A stretch of DNA of 10,558 nucleotides from an uncultured Micrococcaceae bacterium. GTDB taxonomy: Bacteria; Actinomycetota; Actinomycetes; Actinomycetales; Micrococcaceae. The stretch spans positions 1 to 10,558 of the forward strand of contig CALBOC010000353.1 in NCBI GenBank assembly GCA_937896705.1, written 5' to 3'. Shown here piece after piece: positions 1 through 5,863 of this stretch; position 1 is the first letter of the stretch; the number at the start of each line of letters is the position of its first letter. Position numbers and translations under genes: made by a program. Below the pieces are notes generated by a model that saw nothing but the letters and a program-made list of their open reading frames with translations, was not told where the DNA came from and ran no database searches.

Positions 1-499
1 CTGCGGTCACCGTGACAGTAGCCTGCTCGGCCTTGGCAATCTTGTCGTCATCGGTTTCACGGTCATCTTCAGTAATTTCGCCGCCTGCAGTTACATTGAG
101 TTCCTGAAGTTCGCTATCAACCACGATTTCGACCTCATATCGCTCAGTGTTATCATCATCGCGATCAATACTGACGATGAAGCCGTCGGCATATTCTGCC
201 TCGACCGCCGTCACGACATCAAACACCGGATCGCTCCCCATCGGCTCGGCATCATCGGCCTGCGTAGTAGCGTCGTCAGGAGAAGCCCCCTCGGTCGTGG
301 TGGCATCGTCAGTGGCCTCTTGCTGGTCATCGCCAGTGGTGCCTTGTGTTTCATTCGGGTCGACTGTTTCGACTTCCTGATCTGGCGGCTGCTGGTCGCC
401 AGCATCGTCGGTAGTGCAGGCGCTCAGCATGCCCAGAGCGGCTACTCCAGCCAGTCCGATGAATAGCTTCGAGCGGCGAGCGTTGATGTTCGTCAGCAT
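1..499 (-). CDS. PepSY-like domain lipoprotein, C-terminus beyond window
   Basis: This is a predicted exported lipoprotein of unknown function; 166 codons are visible and the reading frame stays open at the left edge. The start is the ATG at 499, with TAGGAG upstream (AGGAG is the complement of 504-508) four bases away. Residues 8-28 form a lipoprotein signal peptide: basic ARRSK, a hydrophobic run, then lipobox LSAC with lipidation at Cys28. Residues 29-90 are an acidic Asp/Glu/Gln/Thr linker. Residues about 92-150 form a PepSY-like alpha-beta module (VVTAVEAEY, then a YEVEIV strand, an LQELNV strand and a GGEIT turn). A second module appears to begin at 153 (IAKAEQATVTV) and is cut by the edge. 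PepSY domains are small extracytoplasmic modules proposed to act in peptidase inhibition or envelope sensing; which applies here is unknown. The gene diverges from dnaG. The same two-module sequence pattern occurs in the tail of S2 (rpsB) at the other end of the window. Confidence 0.85.
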   Translation of the reverse strand, partial: MLTNINARRSKLFIGLAGVAALGMLSACTTDDAGDQQPPDQEVETVDPNETQGTTGDDQQEATDDATTTEGASPDDATTQADDAEPMGSDPVFDVVTAVEAEYADGFIVSIDRDDDNTERYEVEIVVDSELQELNVTAGGEITEDDRETDDDKIAKAEQATVTVTA

Positions 500-538
500 A
501 AAACTCCTAGCCTTCCTTGAGATTTTCATTTCATGTTA

Positions 539-568
539 TTTATCGAAGATTGGCCTGAAAAGGTCCAA
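539..568 (-). promoter_or_regulatory. Candidate promoter of the PepSY-like lipoprotein
   Basis: On the minus strand TTGGAC (complement of 563-568) and GATAAA (complement of 539-544) are separated by 18 bp, resembling a housekeeping -35/-10 pair. Transcription would start around 532 and leave a leader of about 30 nt carrying the AGGAG site. The -10 match is only fair. Confidence 0.3.
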
Positions 569-685
569 CTGGTTCTCAGTGTAGCCACGGGCACTTTCAG
601 GTACGAGACATCGCCGCCCAGTAATTTGCGCCTCCTTAGAATGGGCAGCTCCCAGCCCGTCCGGCAGGTTGGAAGGAATCGTGTT

Positions 686-694
686 TTATCCACA
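686..694 (+). promoter_or_regulatory. DnaA-box 9-mer upstream of dnaG
   Basis: TTATCCACA is an exact match to the classical DnaA box. It lies 15 bp upstream of the proposed dnaG -35 element, where DnaA binding could modulate dnaG transcription. It is a single isolated box, so it is not an origin. Its function is inferred only from match and position. Confidence 0.4.
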
Positions 695-709
695 GAGCTT
701 ACGCCGCTG

Positions 710-740
710 TTGGGCCGTCCGCACTGCCTCGGCATAGACT
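710..740 (+). promoter_or_regulatory. Leaderless promoter of dnaG
   Basis: TAGACT at 735-740 fits the actinobacterial TANNNT -10 consensus, and TTGGGC at 710-715 is a modest -35 with a 19 bp spacer. The ATG at 747 lies six bases beyond the -10, where transcription would be expected to start. No Shine-Dalgarno sequence precedes either candidate ATG (741 or 747), which fits a leaderless mRNA. Confidence 0.5.
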
Positions 741-746
741 ATGGAC

Positions 747-2606
747 ATGGCAGGACGCATCACTCGGGAATCCATCGACAAGGTACTTGAAGCAACAGAC
801 TTGAAAGCAGTTGTTGAAGAACATGTATCACTTCGCACTGCCGGCATCGGCTCCTATAAGGGGCTGTGCCCGTTCCATGACGAACGCTCCCCATCGTTTC
901 ATGTCACGCCATCCAAGGGTTTTTACCACTGTTTTGGGTGCCAAGAATCTGGTGACGCGATCAAGTTCATCATGGAAACCGAACACACGTCTTTTTCCGA
1001 AACTGTAGAACTCCTGGCAGCGCGAACCAACATTAGTCTGGAATACGAGGAAGGTGTCGCGCCTGAACAGCAAACTGTGGCGACCCGACAACGCCTGTTG
1101 CAAGCGCACCAAATTGCCGACGAGTATTATCAGCAAGCGCTGACCTCTCCGGCGGCCGCGCACGCCCGAGCTTTCCTCCACGAGAAAGGGTTCACCCAAC
1201 AAGACGCCGAGTTATTTGGGGTGGGGTATGCCCCAGACGGGTGGAACGAGCTGCTGTCACATTTACAACAGCGTGGCTTCACTCTTGAAGAACTCACGGA
1301 GACCGGGCTATTTTCAGAAGGCCGTCGGGGGCTGTATGACCGTTTCCGGAACCGACTGATGTGGCCAATCAAAGACATGACTGACAATACAATCGGGTAC
1401 GGTGCTCGTCAGCTGGATGAAAATGACAAAGGTCCGAAGTACCTCAATACGCCAGAGACCCCGCTGTATAAGAAATCCCAAGTGCTCTACGGCCTCAATA
1501 TCGCCAAAAAACACATTGCGCGGGCACGTCAGCTGGTGGTCGTTGAAGGATACACCGATGTCATGGCAGCGCATCTTGCCGGCATCCAAACCGCCGTGGC
1601 AACCTGTGGGACGGCCTTTGGGGAAGGACACGTCAGGATCGCTCGGCGGCTCATCACCGATGACGGCTCTGGTGGCGAAATCATATTCACTTTCGATGGT
1701 GATGAAGCGGGACAGAAGGCTGCCATGCGAGCCTTCGAGTTTGATAATCAGATCGTAGCGCAGACTTTTGTCGCGGTAGCTCCTGAGGGGCAAGATCCCA
1801 ACGATTTGCGGCAACACTATGGTGACGAAGCCGTCCGGGAACTCATCGAAGGCAGAACACCACTGTTTGAGTTTGCTATCCGAACACGGCTCAAGGAATA
1901 CAACCTCGACTCCGTGGAGGGACGAACAGGTGCTCTGCATTATGCAGCACCAATAGTCAAAGAGATTCGCGACCCGATCATGCGTGATGGGTACATCCGC
2001 GAATTAGCCGGTTGGTTAGGCATGGACGTAGATGTTGTGCATCAAGTGGTTCAACGCGCTACAAAAGCCACCAGCCCTCGTAGACCTGCGGAGCCGTCTG
2101 ACCCGCAGCAGAGTGCAACCGGACCTCAAATGTTCCGTCCAGACCCGCGTGATCCAGTTGCCAGGATGGAAAAAGAGGCGCTGGAAGTGATTTTGCAGCG
2201 TCCTGAAACTTTGTCACAAGAGCAATGGAAAGCTTTATACAGTTCGTCCTTCAAAGTACCGGTGTATAACGCGATCCAAACGGCAGTGTTGGCTGCGGCA
2301 CGGAACGCTCAGGACACCACCAACTGGGTCCAGCACGTGACGGATGAAGCGCCCGGTGACCTGTATTCATTCGTCACTGAGCTCGCAGTTGCGCCCCTGC
2401 CAGCATCTTCAGAAGAAGAAGTCATTCGGTACTCGCGGGACATCATGAATCGCTTACTAGAAATGCAGATTACTGAACAGAAAGCAGAGCTCATCGGGAA
2501 GCTTCAGCGGTGGGATTCGCAAGAGGATCCCGTAGGATTTCAGGCCATCCAACAGCGCTTAGTTGAACTTGAAAACCAACGGCGTTTCCTGCGCCCGATT
2601 GACTAA
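747..2606 (+). CDS. dnaG: DNA primase DnaG
   Basis: DnaG synthesises the short RNA primers for replication and acts with the replicative helicase DnaB at the fork. The 619-residue product has the family's normal length and order. Residues 41-65 carry the CHC2 zinc-binding module (Cys41, His44, Cys62, Cys65). Residues about 120-250 are the catalytic-core N-terminal part, including the basic YGARQ and KYLNTPET motifs. The TOPRIM domain follows, with EGYTD (Glu267, Asp271) and FDGDEAG (Asp317, Asp319) as the predicted metal-binding acidic residues. Residues about 470-619 form a helical helicase-interaction domain. The ATG at 747 is preferred over the one at 741 because actinobacterial DnaG proteins usually begin MAGRI-like and because the -10 box spacing suggests a leaderless start there. 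The gene is flanked on both sides by minus-strand lipoprotein genes rather than by dgt, its usual actinobacterial neighbour. No frameshift or missing key residue is seen. Confidence 0.97.
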   Translation: MAGRITRESIDKVLEATDLKAVVEEHVSLRTAGIGSYKGLCPFHDERSPSFHVTPSKGFYHCFGCQESGDAIKFIMETEHTSFSETVELLAARTNISLEYEEGVAPEQQTVATRQRLLQAHQIADEYYQQALTSPAAAHARAFLHEKGFTQQDAELFGVGYAPDGWNELLSHLQQRGFTLEELTETGLFSEGRRGLYDRFRNRLMWPIKDMTDNTIGYGARQLDENDKGPKYLNTPETPLYKKSQVLYGLNIAKKHIARARQLVVVEGYTDVMAAHLAGIQTAVATCGTAFGEGHVRIARRLITDDGSGGEIIFTFDGDEAGQKAAMRAFEFDNQIVAQTFVAVAPEGQDPNDLRQHYGDEAVRELIEGRTPLFEFAIRTRLKEYNLDSVEGRTGALHYAAPIVKEIRDPIMRDGYIRELAGWLGMDVDVVHQVVQRATKATSPRRPAEPSDPQQSATGPQMFRPDPRDPVARMEKEALEVILQRPETLSQEQWKALYSSSFKVPVYNAIQTAVLAAARNAQDTTNWVQHVTDEAPGDLYSFVTELAVAPLPASSEEEVIRYSRDIMNRLLEMQITEQKAELIGKLQRWDSQEDPVGFQAIQQRLVELENQRRFLRPID

Positions 2607-2700
2607 CTATCATCGGGGCAGAAAACGCCGTCGTAATACGCCAACATAGTGTTTTGGTGGGACCTCAAGGGTGTGAAGTTCTAGGGGTGGGGAGGTGCTG

Positions 2701-3009
2701 TCAGAGAGCCCAGGAAACGGTGTTAGCGGCTAGTCCAAGAGACGTGGCGTTGCTTTCGCCTGCGCCTTCTACATCAGTGCCTTCCTCAGCGGGATCCTCT
2801 TGCATCGGATCCTCCGCTGGGTCCTGGTTCGGGTCTTCTGCTGGATCCTCCATGTTTGGATCCTGAGCCGGATCCTCTTGCATGCCTGGCTCTGCAGGCT
2901 CTTCTTCTGGGCTGGTGTCCTCCGCACAAGCGGTAAACAGCGCAAGTGCGGCAACTCCTGCGAAACCGGCGTACAGCTTGGAACGTTTAGAATTCGTTAT
3001 CTTAAACAC
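2701..3009 (-). CDS. Small lipoprotein with acidic Asp-Pro repeat
   Basis: This is a predicted 102-residue lipoprotein of unknown function. I chose the GTG at 3009 because AAGGAG (complement of 3019-3024) lies nine bases upstream and because this start gives a compact signal peptide; the longer frame to 3090 adds a non-signal-like N-terminus. Residues 8-28 (KRSKLY, hydrophobic AGFAGVAALAL, lipobox FTAC, Cys28) closely match the signal peptide of the lipoprotein at 1-499, so the two are probably paralogues. After Cys28 the protein is nearly all low-complexity and acidic, with EDPA, QDPN and EDPM units between residues 36 and 75, then a short neutral tail ending SWAL. There is no PepSY-like domain. 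It may be a surface spacer-type protein or a truncated sister copy. It converges on dnaG with 94 nt between the stop codons and no clear terminator. Confidence 0.75.
   Translation of the reverse strand: MFKITNSKRSKLYAGFAGVAALALFTACAEDTSPEEEPAEPGMQEDPAQDPNMEDPAEDPNQDPAEDPMQEDPAEEGTDVEGAGESNATSLGLAANTVSWAL
2792..2875. repeat. GGATCC-centred short repeats inside the Asp-Pro lipoprotein
   Basis: GGATCC occurs five times, at 2792, 2807, 2843, 2858 and 2870. The spacings of 15, 36, 15 and 12 bp are all multiples of three. The repeats encode the EDP units of the lipoprotein, so copy number could change without breaking the frame. Confidence 0.8.
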
Positions 3010-3169
3010 GGGGTTTATCTCCTTCGTTCTGTCAGTTCTTTCGTTGTATGTGGTTTTCAGCGATGGTCCTCGAGAGGCCCAATCTGCCAAAAAGTCTATC
3101 TGGTCACATTCGCTTTTTGCAGTATCGAGTAATGCGCAGGCCCATCGGAAAGCTCAAGATTCCATCGAT

Positions 3170-3199
3170 TCGACATCAGGAAAAGGAGTCTGCTATAGT
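3170..3199 (+). promoter_or_regulatory. Promoter of tRNA-Asn
   Basis: TATAGT at 3194-3199 is a good -10 and TCGACA at 3170-3175 a five-of-six match to TTGACA, with an 18 bp spacer. Transcription would start about 8-10 nt before the mature tRNA 5' end at 3215. Confidence 0.6.
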
Positions 3200-3214
3200 A
3201 TTCATTTGTTGCCT

Positions 3215-3286
3215 TCCCCCATAGCTCAACGGCAGAGCACTCGACTGTTAATCGAGGGGTTACTGGTTCGAATCCAGTTGGGGGAG
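3215..3286 (+). tRNA. tRNA-Asn (anticodon GUU)
   Basis: A complete 72-nt cloverleaf can be drawn. The acceptor stem is 3215-3221 with 3279-3285 and the discriminator is G3286. The D stem is GCTC/GAGC. The anticodon stem is CTCGA/TCGAG around loop CTGTTAA, with anticodon GTT at 3247-3249. The variable loop has five nucleotides, and the T stem is ACTGG/CCAGT with a TTCGAAT loop. All stems pair perfectly. The 3' CCA is not encoded and must be added post-transcriptionally. The gene has its own promoter and a strong terminator, so it is a single-gene unit. Confidence 0.97.
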
Positions 3287-3291
3287 CGATC

Positions 3292-3320
3292 AGACCCCGT
3301 CCGTGAGGACGGGGTCTTCT
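3292..3320 (+). terminator. Intrinsic terminator of tRNA-Asn
   Basis: Positions 3292-3302 and 3307-3317 form a perfect 11-bp GC-rich stem closed by a GTGA tetraloop. It is followed by TTCTAATTT, a weak T-rich tract. It begins six bases after the tRNA. Confidence 0.85.
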
Positions 3321-3664
3321 AATTTAAAATGTTCCGGGGGGCTCCTAGATCGTTGCGGTAGTGCGCAATGAGGGCTTCATGTATCGCTGAATTTGGTTGT
3401 TCTGCCTTGATACCTCTGGCGACTCATTCACTAAGGAAACCCGCATTGAGCGGGCGTCCGCTGGCCGCTCTGACCGCTGTTAGGGGAGTAGTGGCAGGTC
3501 TAGTGGTTCGCTATAAAATCACCCAGTGCTCGTTCAGAAGATTCACACAAACCTCTAAGGCATGCTGGCGTGTGTCGCACTACGCTGTTATCGCGCAGTC
3601 GAGGGTGGAAATTTCGGTCGAGCGACGATTGCTAGGGTGCCTTGGCGTAAGGGAGGCTAGAGAT
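3321..3664. other. Gene-poor stretch upstream of the DUF503 gene
   Basis: I see no convincing gene in these 344 nt. The plus-strand frame is open from 3368 into DUF503, but its translation is unlike any family I recognise and DUF503 has its own start. Structural features are a hairpin CCCGC/GCGGG (3440-3444 with 3450-3454), an alternative hairpin that reuses the same GCGG (3450-3453 with CCGC 3458-3461), and three CCGCT copies at 3458, 3465 and 3474. TATAAA at 3512-3517 could be a -10, but there is no good -35. A leader RNA for the next gene is possible but unproven. Confidence 0.4.
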
Positions 3665-3961
3665 ATGTGGATCGGCTGGAATGAATTCGACATATTGCTC
3701 GGCGACGTGCACTCCCTCAAATCTAAGCGGTCTGTCGTGCGGCCCATCGTGGCTGAAATTCGAAAGCGGTTTCAGATCTCAGTTGCCGAAGTTGAAGACG
3801 CAGAACTTTATCAGCGCGCTCGAATCGGAGTCTCTTTGGTGAGCGGCGATAGAAGCTATGTCGCAGAAACTTTGCAGAGGGTTGAAGAGGCGGTAGCCCA
3901 TCGACCGGAAATAGAATTGCTCTCGTCAAAAATGCGCCTTGTGCACTCCACAGACTTCTAA
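3665..3961 (+). CDS. YlxP/DUF503 family protein
   Basis: This 98-residue protein matches the YlxP/DUF503 family in length and in its motifs: an N-terminal strand ending LLGDVHSLKSKRSVVRPI, then a helix, then ARIGVSLVSGD and a C-terminal helix. The family is often encoded beside infB and rbfA and is linked to ribosome or translation functions, but its molecular role is not settled. Here it is separated from those genes. The start is the ATG at 3665, preceded by GGGAGG (3651-3656) eight bases away. An open in-frame extension back to 3368 exists, but it has no family resemblance and the Shine-Dalgarno site sits inside it, so I reject it. No clear terminator follows, although two competing weak hairpins lie at 3964-3993. 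Confidence 0.88.
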   Translation: MWIGWNEFDILLGDVHSLKSKRSVVRPIVAEIRKRFQISVAEVEDAELYQRARIGVSLVSGDRSYVAETLQRVEEAVAHRPEIELLSSKMRLVHSTDF

Positions 3962-3963
3962 AT

Positions 3964-3993
3964 CCGAACAGACCTTCGGGTTTTGATGTCTGT
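3964..3993 (+). other. Weak competing hairpins after the DUF503 gene
   Basis: CCGAA (3964-3968) can pair with TTCGG (3975-3979), followed by GTTTT, which would make a weak terminator. Alternatively ACAGAC (3968-3973) pairs perfectly with GTCTGT (3988-3993) across a 14-nt loop. The two folds exclude each other. Either would be a poor terminator. Confidence 0.3.
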
Positions 3994-4076
3994 CGGCATT
4001 CAAGGGTTGCATCAAGCATCACAAAACATCAGGCTAATAAAATAGAGCACGTATATAAGATGGTTGTCCTCCGGTT

Positions 4077-4082
4077 TATACT
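4077..4082 (+). promoter_or_regulatory. Candidate -10 box upstream of the holin-like gene
   Basis: TATACT is a good -10 match 54 nt before the ATG at 4136. No convincing -35 lies 16-19 bp upstream, so this is only a candidate. Confidence 0.25.
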
Positions 4083-4135
4083 GGTCAGACAGAGCATCAT
4101 AGATTTGACCGCATCACATATGAAGGTAGTGACTA

Positions 4136-5023
4136 ATGACCACCAATGGCGCACGTCAGGTGACGACTAAAACTCGGATGAGTTCGCTGCTTGATTTGCT
4201 GGCGACCATCTTCCGGCTAATTCCGAAGCAACTCAGTGACAATCTGATGCTGGTGAGCGGGCAACTGAAATCTAAGGGGATCCGCACTGGGGCCGGAGTT
4301 GGCGTGACGCTCCTAGGCCTGGTTTTTGGTTCAATAACTTTCATCGCCCTGGTGGTAGCCCTGATTGGCAGCTTCATGTCAGAGACGCCGCTGTGGCAGA
4401 CCTCGCTGTGGGTAGCTCTTGGAGCTTTTGTCCTCATGCTTGTCTTGCTCGGGGTCGGTTTCTTCATTATTCGCTCCAGCTTCCCGCTGATCGCGCCCGA
4501 AATCATTCAAGGCATGAAGCATGATGTGGGTTATATCTTGAAGGGCAATGCCTTTAACCCCGCAGAGTTTGATCGGCTAGAAGAAGAGCGACGTCACCAA
4601 CGTCAGGTCGAGAAACAGCGACGCCAGGAACAAGCAAAACGTGCCAAAAAAGAGCATAAGCAAGCGGTACGACGTGGCGAGGCTGCAGAATCGCTTCCCC
4701 AAACAGAACCGACAGAAGCTCAGATCCGGCATCGTATGGAGCTTCGTCGTAAGCACCTAGGTGATATTCGCACCGGTGTGGATGAGAAGACAGATTTCCG
4801 AGCCCAGTTTAATACCTTTACACGCCATGCGACCGGCAAAGTTCCTACCGACAACGTTGAACAAGCTACTTCACCGCTTGCAGCACATCATTCTGCCGCA
4901 CGAGCAGGGGAGAAGGTTAACGATGGGGTCGAATACGTCAAGGATCGGTGGCAACCTCTGACCGTGCTCGGCGCCTCGGTGACGACCGCAGCAATCTTGT
5001 TGCGCCGGCTCCGCCGTCGCTAG
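4136..5023 (+). CDS. Actinobacterial holin-X (phage holin superfamily III-like) membrane protein
   Basis: This 295-residue membrane protein resembles the chromosomal 'phage holin family' proteins common in Actinobacteria. That name comes from sequence family; a lysis role is not implied and the cellular function is unknown. Residues 1-50 are an amphipathic N-terminal region. Two hydrophobic helices at about 53-80 and 89-113, with a short turn between them, form the holin-like hairpin. Residues 145-182 are a strongly charged predicted coiled coil rich in Arg, Lys, Gln and Glu. Residues 200-270 are polar. A short hydrophobic segment at about 274-289 is followed by an RRLRRR tail that should stay cytoplasmic. 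GAAGG at 4122-4126 lies nine bases before the ATG. The CDP-alcohol phosphatidyltransferase follows after 42 nt on the same strand, so the two probably share a transcript. No phage genes are nearby. Confidence 0.8.
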   Translation: MTTNGARQVTTKTRMSSLLDLLATIFRLIPKQLSDNLMLVSGQLKSKGIRTGAGVGVTLLGLVFGSITFIALVVALIGSFMSETPLWQTSLWVALGAFVLMLVLLGVGFFIIRSSFPLIAPEIIQGMKHDVGYILKGNAFNPAEFDRLEEERRHQRQVEKQRRQEQAKRAKKEHKQAVRRGEAAESLPQTEPTEAQIRHRMELRRKHLGDIRTGVDEKTDFRAQFNTFTRHATGKVPTDNVEQATSPLAAHHSAARAGEKVNDGVEYVKDRWQPLTVLGASVTTAAILLRRLRRR

Positions 5024-5065
5024 GCTCCTGAGCCGCTAGGAGTTACTCATCATTTCGAGGTTGCT

Positions 5066-5728
5066 GTGAAGGGGCGGTCAGCCCAACCACCCAAAGACAA
5101 CGATGATTCAACAATCACGAACAACTGGCTGACCATCCCCAACGCGGTCACGTTGGCTAGGCTCCTGCTGGTTCCCGTCTTTGTCTGGCTGATGTTCCAC
5201 GATGAATACTGGATCGCACTGATCACACTCATCGTCCTCTTCTCAACCGACTGGATCGACGGCTTCCTTGCCCGTGCCCTCAACCAAGTATCCACGGTGG
5301 GCCAGTGGCTTGACCCACTGGCAGACCGGTTATCGCTGTGGGTGGTAGTCATTACGGTCGTGCTGTCGGGTTTGGCGCCGCTGTGGCTCGTTTTTGCGTT
5401 GGTCATCCCAGACCTTATTTTGGCCGGGGTCATGGCAGTCATTTACGCGGGGAACCCCAAAATGCGAGTCACCCTCTTAGGCAAAGCCCGCACGGCAGCT
5501 CTGATGGTCGGGGTGCCGGTCCTACTGTTGGCCGAGGCCCCTTTTCTGACAGATCAGCACTTCTGGCACACGCTAGCCATCGTGATTCTTGCGCTGGGAG
5601 CCCTGGGCCATATTCTGGCAAGCCTGGATTATCTTTTCCATGGGATACAAAATGCGCGCAAGATGCGCAAAGCAAATCTCGATCCACGCGACAAAACAGA
5701 TCGCGAAACATTCCTAGAGTCTGTCTAA
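5066..5728 (+). CDS. CDP-alcohol phosphatidyltransferase (PgsA-like)
   Basis: This integral membrane enzyme is predicted to transfer a phosphatidyl group from CDP-diacylglycerol to an alcohol such as glycerol-3-phosphate, inositol phosphate or phosphatidylglycerol, releasing CMP. The CDP-OH-P signature is complete: Asp65-Gly66-x2-Ala69-Arg70-x8-Gly79-x3-Asp83-x3-Asp87, with an additional Asp at 62. The four acidic residues bind the metals and Asp87 is the expected catalytic base. The 220 residues contain about six hydrophobic segments, matching the family, and LLGKART near 137-143 resembles the conserved Gly-Lys-x-x-Thr region of PGP-synthase-type enzymes. Substrate cannot be fixed from sequence; phosphatidylglycerophosphate synthase or a cardiolipin-type synthase are both plausible. 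The start is the GTG at 5066, with GAGG at 5057-5060. The likely partner upstream is the holin-like gene (42 nt). The next gene, a glycosyltransferase, is 135 nt downstream. Confidence 0.9.
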   Translation: MKGRSAQPPKDNDDSTITNNWLTIPNAVTLARLLLVPVFVWLMFHDEYWIALITLIVLFSTDWIDGFLARALNQVSTVGQWLDPLADRLSLWVVVITVVLSGLAPLWLVFALVIPDLILAGVMAVIYAGNPKMRVTLLGKARTAALMVGVPVLLLAEAPFLTDQHFWHTLAIVILALGALGHILASLDYLFHGIQNARKMRKANLDPRDKTDRETFLESV

Positions 5729-5863
5729 TCCTGTGGGTCCATTAGCTGTCTTTTCAGTGAATTTTTGCCACTACAGCCCCGGGTGGAGCAAAACAGTGCT
5801 TTAGGATCTGAACGTGCCCTAGGATCAACACGACACCAGAAAACATGAGGAGCTAAAAGAACT

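Noticed and set aside
681..737. 18-codon GTG frame upstream of dnaG with a purine-rich GGAAGGA before it
   Set aside because: The spacing to the GTG is only about three bases, the frame spans the DnaA box and proposed promoter, and it would lie upstream of the likely transcription start.
3010..3090. Longer start for the Asp-Pro lipoprotein at 3090
   Set aside because: It would place about 27 charged residues before the signal peptide and swallow the AAGGAG site that precedes the GTG at 3009.
3368..3664. In-frame N-terminal extension of the DUF503 protein (about 99 codons)
   Set aside because: It has no family resemblance, would make the protein twice the family's length, and the good GGGAGG site before the ATG at 3665 gives the normal start.
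4136..5023. Prophage lysis cassette, suggested by the holin-like family name
   Set aside because: No endolysin, tail or integrase genes are nearby, and this family is common as chromosomal genes in Actinobacteria.
5802..5826. TAGGATC occurring twice 18 bp apart before the first glycosyltransferase
   Set aside because: It is only seven bases with no -35 partner and no symmetry; too short to call a regulatory repeat.
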